This document shows, in pieces, positions 1-10,500 of a stretch of 64,000 nucleotides of DNA (its first letter is position 1; the number at the start of each line of letters is the position of its first letter). Source of the DNA: Ailanthus altissimus. Lineage: Eukaryota; Streptophyta; Magnoliopsida; Sapindales; Simaroubaceae. A model generated the notes under the pieces. It saw only the letters and a program-made list of their open reading frames with translations. It was not told where the DNA came from and made no database searches. The stretch lies in the NCBI GenBank assembly GCA_946807835.1, contig OX327695.1:25402501-25466500 (forward strand). The letters are read 5' to 3'. Position numbers and translations under genes: made by a program.

Positions 1-1691
1 TTCTCTTTCTCAACATGAATGGCCCACTACTATATATAATAATATAAGGCCATGTTTAATTTTATTTTAATTACATTAAACAAAAATTAAAATATGTAAT
101 TTATAATTTAATAGTTAAATCAATTGTTTAATTTTAAAAATAATATTAATAATAATTACTAATACATTTATTTATTTAAAATATTTTTAAATACTAAAAT
201 GACATTATTTCTCATTTATTTATTCAAAATATTTTTAAATAAATAAATAATTTTACTTGTCTCACAAATAAGGTCATTTAAATAATTTTTAACTCAAACA
301 ATGAATGGTTTATAATGTGTCATATATCATCATCCTATTGATCAATAATTATTGTTAACTAATTAATATACTTAACTATTAAGTCTTGACACGTACACAT
401 CCTGAGGGAGTTTGAAACAAATATCCCAATTTTTTAGAATTTATTAGATTGAACTATTCAACCCGGTATGTTGCTACAGTACACAACAAATACACTTCGT
501 ATTGTGGCACTCCCTAGGTCCAAGCCTGATTGATCAAATGGAACTATTTTATGAATTCGTGATCAATGCCCTACGCACACGTCATGAATATTACAAATTA
601 ATGCGTTAAACTATATAAGTTGAGGTCATAACATATTCATATAATCATTCTGTCACCTATATCCTGGAAGAGTAAAGACATAGATCACTACTATCAAATC
701 TCCATATGCTCATCCGTGAACTTATCTCTAAATTACTATTTCGATAAATAATATGCACAAACACTTTTACAATATTGTTTAACCCTACAGAAAACTCTTT
801 TCTAGGGTTTTATGCTTGTGGCCATAAGACTTCCTGAAATACAATCTCGGAGCATCATGATAGACTACTCACCCATATGAGTTGATAAATCTCATATCTA
901 CGCATATCGGACTCAATGAGCATAAGATCATACCCAACGACACATAGCGAGCGGACTATGAAAGTTCTCTGACATACGTGAAACAAAAGTGTGGTAGATC
1001 ACTCAGAAATCTATCCTGGCACTCAGGTTAAAGGACAATGAATATTACTCAACTCAAAAAGACCTACCATTGACGGCTTCATGGAATATCTATTAGAGGT
1101 CCTCATGAGTTTGCTCGGTACTCAATCCTCACTGAATACTCATATGCATATATGAGCTTCCAGTAAGCTTATAGTCAGCTAAGAACAACTATCTGTACCA
1201 TACAGATATAGCACATACTGATCTATATATAATAAGGATTCATCGATAGACCCGCATCGGCGAAAATAGATTAAGAACACAGTGTTTGAGAACACTTACA
1301 TAATGACATTTTTAAACACTTATTGCAACTCTTTAAAACTACGTCATTACTAGTATACTCTCAGGTCTTTGACCTACTACAAATAAGACTCTAACTCCTT
1401 AGATATGACTGACTCTTATAACTTGCTAACTTGCTAACATTTAACATTTATAACTCTCATAGTTGCTAACTATTAGCATTTATAACTCTCAGTGTTACTA
1501 ACTCTTAGCAATGATCTAACCTCCTTTAGACCAGAGCTGAACTCTTTCAAATCATACAATGTCTGTAGTTTTACAAGTATGGTACTATATATTATAGAAT
1601 TAACGATTTAATTAAAAATATTTATTATATAAATATTAAACAATTAATATTCATACAATATTAAAATGATACGTAAGCACCAGTTCAAACA
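1..1691 (-). repeat. Copia-type LTR, minus orientation, probably cut by the window start
   Basis: The stretch from about 440 to 1691 aligns by eye, in the same orientation, with the LTRs of the large minus-strand copia element at 14077-16070 and 21176-23232. Shared blocks include the run around 560-720 (ends of the two hosts of 'catgaatattacaaat') and the stretch with repeated 'gctaactcttagca'. Read on the minus strand it begins with TGTTTGAACTGG at 1691. No matching partner in the same orientation lies next to it, so it is a solo or truncated LTR. Divergence from the other copies is high. Confidence 0.65.
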
Positions 1692-1976
1692 ATGTATGCA
1701 CCCATGATTTTATCATCACTCAACAGTTTCATATATATTCATATAAAATCTAACAAACCTAAAATCGTCCTTATAGTTATTATTTAATTCAAAGTTATCT
1801 AATAATAAAGTCAATGAAATTTAATCTAATAACATTCTTCTATCTATTTCTAATATATAAATACATATAAAATTATTGTATAAATATTAAACATATATAA
1901 CAAACTATATTATATACATAAATTATTATATAGAAATATATGTTGTGGTTTTTTTAATAGAAAAAAGGGATATATG

Positions 1977-3641
1977 TATTGGAGTTGGTGTTTACATGCA
2001 TTCCAATTATTATATGAATGTATTTTATTTAATATTTATACAATAAATATTTTAAATAAATCGTTAATAATTAATTATATGATACCAAACTTGTTATTTT
2101 TAGATATTATAGATCTAAAAGAGTTTAGATCTGATGTAGAGAATTTTAGGTCAGCGCTAAGATTCAGTATTCTAAGGAATTAGGATCTTGTCTAGAATAG
2201 AGACAAAGAATTGGAAATATATTAATAATGATATAGTTGTAAGGAGTAAAAAATGATGTTAAGAAATGTCATTATACAATATGTTCTCAAAAATATCGTT
2301 CATGGTCTATGGTTGTCGACGTGGGTTAATTAATATTCCTTTTGGATTAATGTGTGTCTATATTTGGATTGTCTAAACGGTTAATCTTAGTAGACCGTGA
2401 GCTTAGTAGAAGCTCGTATAGGCATGCAAATATCTAGTAAGGACTGGGTATTGAATAGACTCATGAGTATCTCCGATAGACATCCCATAGAACTATCAAT
2501 GGAGGGTCTTCTCGAGTTGAGTAATATTCATAGTCCTTGACCTGAGCGTCACAGTGGACTTATAAGTGATCCATCATACTTTGATTTTATGCATGTCATA
2601 GACCTTTCATAGTATGACCTTTGGGTGTCATTAGGTATGGTCTGATACTTATGTAGTTTTGTGTGCGTAGATATAAAATTCATTAGCTCATATAGGCGAG
2701 TTATGTATCCTAATGCTCTAAGATTGTAGTTCAGGAAGTTTTATAGCCATAAACAAAAACTCTAGGAAAGAGTTTTTCGTAAGGTTAAATAATATTACAA
2801 AAGAGTTTACAAATAGTGTTTACAAAAATACAAATTTAGAGATAAGTTCATAGTCGAACATGTAGAGATTTGACGGTGATAATTTATATCTATGCTCTTT
2901 CAAGATATAGGTGATGAGGGATTATATGTATATGGTTGATCTCAGTTTGTATAATTTAATGCGCTGTTTTGTAATATCCATAATGTATGTATGGGGCGTG
3001 GTTCATGGACTTACGAAAAAGTTCCATAAGACAAACTGATGTGAATCTAAAAGTTTCACAATATGAAGTGTATTTATTGAGCAGTGGGATAACGGACTAG
3101 GTTGAACAATTTGATCAGAAATAGTTTTAGAAAGTATGAATTATTTCAAAATCATTTAGGAAACACGCTTAACACCCATGGAAATGGTTTGCATGATTTG
3201 AAGTTGCAACATGCAACAAAGTGGGAAAATAGCAAAATGAAAATGTGTGTTTCATTTTATGTATGTAAGTGTTCGATCATGAGAGAGAGAGAGTTCGAAA
3301 ATATAACATTTAGTCCCTTTTTCATTCTTAACTATTTTGAGAAAAAGCTCAGGTATTGAGCAATCAAAAACACTGCTGGAAATCATTTAAGCTACTATTC
3401 TAGTTTTACAATTCCATCAGATTGTTGTAAAATAAAATTGCTAAGGATTACACTTCCGTGTGAGCTCCAAATTTTGGATTCTTCATTGAAGTTCTTCAAG
3501 AGTAAGTTTTTGAAACTATTAGTGTAATTAATTTGATTATTTATGTATTTGTTGAATAATAATATACAAATTCATTGTGCAAATGTGTGTTGGACATGTA
3601 ATATTTAATTTATTTAATAAACACATTATCAAATGCATGCA
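1977..3641 (+). repeat. Copia-type LTR, plus orientation, truncated element
   Basis: This stretch is collinear with the LTRs of the plus-strand copia at 47282-49350 and 56207-58235: TATTGGAGTTGGTG at the start, the block 'accgtgagcttagtagaagctcgtatagg' family near 2395-2430, and a long tail with short AT runs. A purine-rich tract (about 1960-1970) precedes the start, as a polypurine tract does before a 3' LTR, so this is probably the 3' LTR of an element whose body is lost. The right end near 3641 is set by alignment only. No target duplication is seen. Confidence 0.65.
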
Positions 3642-3794
3642 CCCATCAGATGCACTATAATAATATGAACCTCTAAGATTTTAAAAAATGGATATGCAAA
3701 CTTTTAAAGTTTTAAAAATCTCATTTACACATTTGTCAAGTAATGAATTTTGTTAATTTTAATAGTAGAAAGAATAAAAATAAAAATTCACCTA

Positions 3795-3965
3795 ATGTCA
3801 AGTTAATAATCGATCAATGTAGTCAACACCAAATCAATAATTGATCAATTGCTGGTTGACGATTGGTCAATGATAATAAACGTAGTAAGCATTACTCAAC
3901 AGCTGATCAATGCCAGTCAACGTTAATTAACGATAGTCAACAAATGGTCAATGCCGGTTAGACTT
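3795..3965. repeat. Cluster of GTCAAC/TTGATCAAT short repeats
   Basis: Within 170 bases there are about eight GTCAA or TTGAC cores and four TGATCAAT words, in an irregular repeat of the type GATCAATGYAGTCAAC. TTGAC is the core of the W-box bound by WRKY factors, but the cluster lies 3.6 kb from the nearest start codon and may be only a decayed minisatellite. Confidence 0.55.
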
Positions 3966-4397
3966 TTTTTTGTCATTATTAAGGTATAATCGTAATTTTA
4001 TTAGATTTAACAAATTTTTTATTAACTTTATTTAACAAGAGTGTAAATGAGATTCTTGAAACTTTAAGGATCTGTATATCTATTTCTTAAAATTTTAAGA
4101 ATTTATATGTTCTTTTTTCCTTTTTTTAAATGGATATTATTATTATTGTTATCTTTATTATTCTTATTAATATTATCATGATTATTTTATTTATTTTTGT
4201 TATATTAATTTCTACATTATTATAATAATAAAATTTATCAAATGTATACAAAATTCACATAATTTTTGAAAATATAATTTAAAAAACACCTCACTAATTC
4301 TCTTAACAGTTAGATTATTTTTACAGTACAACTAATTATAATGATTTTAAAAAGCTACATTATTACTAAATTGGTTCATAGAAGTTAGAGCTATAAA

Positions 4398-4488
4398 TAC
4401 ATTTATTAATTTTAAATCTTTGTAGTTTATTCTAAAGTATTTAAAACACTTTAGAATAAACTACAAAGATTTAAAATTAATAAATGTA
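4398..4488. repeat. Perfect 41-bp inverted repeat with 9-nt spacer
   Basis: The arms 4398-4438 and 4448-4488 are exact reverse complements over 41 bases, separated by 4439-4447. The arms are AT-rich but contain unique sequence (for example CTTTGTAGTTTATTC). A transcript would fold into a hairpin longer than the duplex of a typical miRNA precursor. It could be the centre of a foldback MITE or a young inverted duplication. Confidence 0.9.
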
Positions 4489-7463
4489 TCTAATATTAGA
4501 TTAGTCCGGATTGACTAGTTTAAATAAAATCTTGTTTTTGATAATGTAGTGTATAGTACGTTTTTATATAAACTTTTGATAAGTGGTAGGTGTCATATAT
4601 TAATGCTTGTTATTAATATAAAAGATTAATTTTTTTACATGTAATACTACATATAATTCATATATATTTAAGATTTATTTAATTTTTATTTAATATAAAA
4701 TATAAAATTTTTATTCACCTAATTATATAATATTTTTGTTACATTTGACCTAAACTCAAAGGTTAATTTGAATCATATTGTTTATTTTCGCTAATTTAAG
4801 AGAATCTACATTACATATGATAATTTTTATTGAAGCTTAGGGTACAAAATTTTTAAGATCTATTTATCTCATATTGTTCATCCTTTCTACTCTTAAAAAT
4901 TTATTATTTACGTAACAATATCAGTTGAGGTAATTTTTAAGAGCTTATAAGTAAATGAAATTTTAAATTTATTTTAATATTATTTATCATAAATCGAACG
5001 TTTGTTATTGATATAAAAAATCGGCTTGTTAAATAATACTATATATTTATTTATATATATATATAATTTATTCAATTTTTATATAATATGAGACATGATA
5101 AATAAAAAAAAGTCATCGCAAATAATATTTGTTCATTTCTATTGTGTTTTTGTTTTATGGTAACGTGGCTACAAGTCATTCTTTCTTTAAAATCAAATTA
5201 GTTTCAATAAATGGCGTGTTGTTGGATCATTTTTTAGGGTGATGAGCCACCTCTTTTTCTCCCACGAATGTAAAAGTTTTATTCTTTTAAATGTGTCGGT
5301 GCGGATTTTTTTAATTTCTAATATATGGAAGGTAAAAGGCCTAAACATTATTTCGCCTAAGAAATATTCTTTAAACATATATATATATATATTATTGGAT
5401 AAAGTACTACTATATGTTTCAACTCACATTTTAATTTTCCTATCATTCTAAGTAATGTAGCGTGCATAAATTAAATAATAAAATAGTATAATAATTATTT
5501 TAAAATTTATTATTCAATTAATGGGTATCGTATTATTTAAATTGAAAAGAAGTTAAAATACGAGTTAAAAAATGTAGTATAATTATTCTTATTGGATTCA
5601 AAGAATCAATAGTACTTATTAGGGCCTATAAAGTAAGAAGCTCCATAACCTTAATTGCAAAAACCTAGAAACTAAATGATAAATAGAAGATAAAATGGAT
5701 CACCAATGAAGAAGTAAAAGATATTGATAAAGATGATGGGTGCAATTTTCTTGCGTGAAAATGGTAAAAGGATAAGCATGGTATCTTTTGAACAGTGCTG
5801 AGCTCAAATTGAGCACAAGGACAATTGGCATATTAAAATGCTTGAGTATTGGAGGCACTCAGCACTCTTTAGTCAAGCATGAGTAAAATTTTTTCCCATA
5901 TTTGAGGAATCAAGCAACTCATAAAAGCAGGCTTTGCCGCAACAGTGACAAGTTATGGCCTGTACCTTGTAGCAGCAAGCTCTTCACAGCGGAAGCACAT
6001 GGCTTGGAAACTAAGATGAGCTCGTATCACTGACAGCAATTGGGATAAGGCCCATTGCTTTTGCTTGGAACAACTAAAAGCCCACCCATTTGTCCTCAAG
6101 AATCAAGATTAACACTGAAGTTAGGGCTAGTTAAGAATTTAACATGAATCTTCCAAATGGGAACGCATTAATTGTTGGATTCGAATTTGGAACATGCTAT
6201 TTTTGTCTCTGAAGACACGGTGGACTTGCTTCTATCTGGGTCAATTCATTTTAATGCATGCACACAATTCTATTTCTTACCTTATGAAAACAATTACCTT
6301 CTCAAACCGAAACTGGTATGATGGGTAGCATCTTTCTTTTTCGAAACAAAATTGAAAATGATACCAAGGGTAATCCCCATTTTGTTGTTGTTATTTTTTT
6401 TTAGGTCGGATTCGGAAGGACATTTTTAAATTCATCTTAACAAATTAAATTAATATTTTTCATACCAACTAAGATGTTGAGTTGTGATGAATTTTGATGA
6501 TATATAAATATTAACATTGGACTTTGGATACTCTATTTTAATATCTTTTCTATCCCCTAAGATGTGATTTTTTGTATAGTAAATTTAACAATACATAATC
6601 GCAATAGTGGGTCACATCTAACATGATATTTTGCCATATAAGATTGCATGGAGATGCAAAATTTTGAGACTCATAGTTGCATGGGGTTGAAATCCTAGTA
6701 AATATGAAATCCAATTCTTTGTCATAATTTAATGAATTAAGATTCTCTTTTTAAGTTAATTTTTAATAATTTTCTAATACATATTAGTATTTAAATATAA
6801 TTGATCAAGATTTATTTATTTATTTTTTTATCGATCACTAATCACATATTTATTTTTGATTAGATGAAAACTTAATTTAATAGAAGATCATGTTTCAATT
6901 TAACATGAAATTATTGTATCTTATTAATCATCAAAATGGCTAATTTAATCTATTATAAACCCCCTATCATGCGTGGAATCATAAATTAAGATGAGAACGA
7001 CAAGTTAAAAATTATATTTAATTAACGTTTAATTATATTGAAACTTTCAATGTCAGATTTTAAATTTTGGGAAGCCAAATAATAAAAATACATATTTTAA
7101 CGAATAAGAATTATTAAATATTTTTTTGTTAAATTAAACAAAATTTAGAATTTGTAGGATCATTTTAATTTAATTTAATGGCCTTACCGCACATGCCATG
7201 TAATTCAAACATTTACATTATTTATTTCACAATTTTGTTTTTGTTTTTTTAAATGAATAAAAATAAATTTAAATTTAAAATCTCAACTTTAATAAAAAAA
7301 ATACATTTCAAATTCTTTACTAATGCACTGTTCAAACAAGTACTATGCCTCTTTGTTAATAAAAGGAAAAATTAAAATAACCCATTCTAAGTATGGTAAT
7401 TAATTAAGTTTCCATATATGTCCCAACAAAATAATTAATTAACTTTCCATAGTTTCCCTCTCT

Positions 7464-7474
7464 TTTTAAAAATA
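7464..7474 (+). promoter_or_regulatory. Possible TATA box of the kinase gene
   Basis: A TTTTTAAAAATA-like word lies about 75 bases before the ATG at 7549 and is followed by a pyrimidine- and A-rich leader. Position and composition fit a plant core promoter, but the surrounding DNA is so AT-rich that a chance match is possible. Confidence 0.3.
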
Positions 7475-7548
7475 CCAACTCCAACTCCAAGTCCCAATTT
7501 TCCTTTGCTTAAGAAAACTCTGTTTCATTTCACTACAGAGCTCCATTA

Positions 7549-10500
7549 ATGGCGGAATGTTTTGCAAACAAAGAAGACAAGATGTTCGAGCTCTCATTTC
7601 CTCGCTCCAGAGACAATTTGGTCGACATTTTGTGTCCACTCACAATAACGTACGATGCTGATGACGACGACGATGATGAGGAATTTATTTTCAACATTGA
7701 TCAGAGCTTGCTTGTTGATCCTCGCCATCTTGTGCTCGAGAAAATGATCGGCGAAGGGTCTTACTCCATCGTTTATAAAGGATTGTGGGTTCCTTGCTCT
7801 AGCTCTTTTGTCTTTGTTTGTTCCTTGCTTTTCTTGATTTTGTTTCTTGATCATAAGGTTGATGATCACATTTTGTGCATGCATGTTATTGAAATTTACT
7901 TTACTACATCTAGCTCTTGATTGGTTTGTTCATCTTTCTTGTTTTGATTTAAGGCTTATTTTGGTAGTGGAATTCTGGGTTTTTTCTTGTAATGATGAAT
8001 CCTTTAAGGGTTTAGGATTATTATTGAGTTTCTTTGAGGTTGGTATTTAGGTCTTAAAATTAAAATATTTGTTCAATTTAGGATATTAAATTATCATTAA
8101 ATTCTGGGTTTTGTGTAATGTAAACCCTTTTGTGCTGTCAAATGATAACTGGGTTCTCATCAGTTAGGGTCTCTGGGGTGTTACATAAGTACCTTGTTTG
8201 ATCATTTAGTAACTCATCAATGTCTATCTTCAAAAATGATTTCGGTGCTTTGTTTGTGAGTCTGCTTCATTAACAGCATTTTCTTGCGTCTCTATTGGAG
8301 AAAGAATCAGAGGTTGATTCGCAAGGAGGAAGTGGAGAAAAGCCTATTCTGTTGCTTATTTTAACTTGTTAGAGAATTAATTGCTTTGTACTTCCATTAA
8401 CCAGAACCGAATTAATTGCCAACGCGATTGTTTGTTGGCATTGTGCACGAGAGTTTAGAATAATTATGATGTGTTATTGTAAGTTGTGCATTACCAAACA
8501 TAGAAATCGCAATCACATTGGTTAATGTTACTTTATGGGAAGAATTTTGAGACTGTATCTACATTAGCCGATTAATCTAAGTTCCACGTGGACATTTTGT
8601 GCATAAGCTCCTTTATCCTAGTAATGTAGTATTGCAAAATTTAATCAGTGGAGGATTCAAGTTTGATTATGATTGATTACTAGCCAGCAAGGATTTCTTT
8701 GTTTTTTCCACAAAAGTCCATGTTAAAAGTCATTGAAGATTTAATTTTTCTCATCACTTTGTGGGCTTTCATGCCTATGAAAAGCAACTTTTAGTCGAAG
8801 AAAGCACGGTACAAATTCAGATTTTGGGAGAACATATATAATCAACAAGTTCAAATTTCTGCAAGAGTAAGGAAACATTCGAAGAAGGAGCTTCGGAGGG
8901 ATCCTCAAAGTGAATTTTGTAGCAGTAATTAGAAAGCAGCTGATGCAGCGGTGAACTGCTGAGGACTTCTGCAATTAACAGGACAATCCATCTTGAGTGC
9001 GGAAGATGAGTGAGCCTAGTAATTCATGTGTATTCAAAAGGCTGGAAAGTAAAGAAACATGAGCAGTCATTATAGCTGGGATGTCAAATGGGGTGATTGC
9101 CAAGAAAGAGAAGAAGGAATCGGATAAAGACATAGTTGCAAAAAAGTTGTAGGTAGCATGAGTGGAGGTCAAGTTGAGATAAGCTGTAAAAGATAACTTC
9201 GTCATGTACAACAAGATCATCAATTACATCAGTTGGGACTAAAGAATAATTCTAGGCTTAAACAAAAATTATGGAAGGTTTATAAGAATGTGAGTTAATG
9301 CGGCCAAGTGATATGGTAGACAACATAGTAATGAAGCTCTGCTGGAAGCATAGTAACAAGTGAGGATATTGGATTGCTTTATTTAGCAGAGTCTTCCTAC
9401 CCTTGGATGTTTCTGAGAACAAAAACAAACCCTTTGTATCCGGTATTACAGCAGTAATTATAAATAGCCAAAAATAGGGACATAAAATCTTTTCTTGTCC
9501 AAGATTTTGCATTTTTGTTTATTGTAGATGCTCTCTTGAACACCTTTGAGTCACTAGATATTAAATCCTCTATAATATTCTGTGCCATTATTTAAAAAAA
9601 TTCACTTTCTGAGTTTTTAATACTGATGCCTACGGATGATGGTGTTAGCTACAAATCCAAGCCTATTGCCGTGAAGGTAATACAGCCGTCTAATGCATCA
9701 GCTTTGAGTCGTCAACATAAAGAGAAATTTCAGAGGGAGGTCATACTGCTATCCAGGATGAACCATGAGAACATTTTGAAGGTATTCTACTTTATTTGCT
9801 ATTGTATCTTTGTATAAATTCATGTCTATTAGTTGTTCACATTTATTACCTTTTAAATATTCTAATTGACCATATCATAATGGTATGTGTAAAATAGTAA
9901 AAGCAACTGATGATCTGTATTTTGTAAGATATCCTGTTACCTTAACAATTTCTAAATTTAAATTGTTTTATGAAGCAATCTTTTCCAGGATCAGAACTAT
10001 CATTTACTTCACATACACATAAACATTCAAAGCCATGTAAATAGAATCTCTTCAAAATTTTCTATCCGTACAATTACTCATTCAGATGCTCCTGTCTCCA
10101 GGCCACCTCATCCAGTTCATTTCTAAGCATATTACTTAAAATCTCCTTTCAAGGGATAGTGCAAAGATCTTAAGATACTTTTAGTTAGCAATTCAGAGTA
10201 TCTTTCGTATGTAAATATGAAATTATCGCACTATGTTAATATACACCTTTTCTAGTTTGTACGCTTATGTTATCAATAATTTTTGTACCAACTATGGTTA
10301 GCCTTATCTTTTTTGCTACCCGTAAGGGGTAAAACGTAGATGACCATATTTACCACAGAGTTAATGACTTTCATTGTTTTATGGATGCAATAATACAAGC
10401 TCATTTTGGGACTTTAAAAGTAGATGGGGTTGAGTTCCAAAACAAACATGATCAAACTTGGCCCTAATTTCTATGATGCCATGGTAACTTCAAATATCAT

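Larger units (their letters stand above)
3642..7548. other. AT-rich intergenic region upstream of the kinase gene
   Basis: No gene is recognisable. The stretch is mostly AT-rich, with (TA)n runs near 5048-5064 and 5378-5392. It holds a cluster of TTGAC/GTCAA cores at 3795-3965, a perfect inverted repeat at 4398-4488, and an island of higher GC content at about 5780-6180 that has no long open frame and no similarity I can name. The last 150 bases are the probable promoter of the kinase gene. Confidence 0.6.

Noticed and set aside
7564..7920. A continuous 123-codon product from kinase exon 1 reading into intron 1
   Set aside because: The sequence after residue 78 leaves the kinase domain at the glycine loop and becomes a hydrophobic, AT-driven run; a donor and the continuing domain at 9649 explain it better.
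8741..9588. Several minus-strand open stretches inside kinase intron 1
   Set aside because: They are short, in different frames, match nothing I recognise and lie within a well-supported intron.
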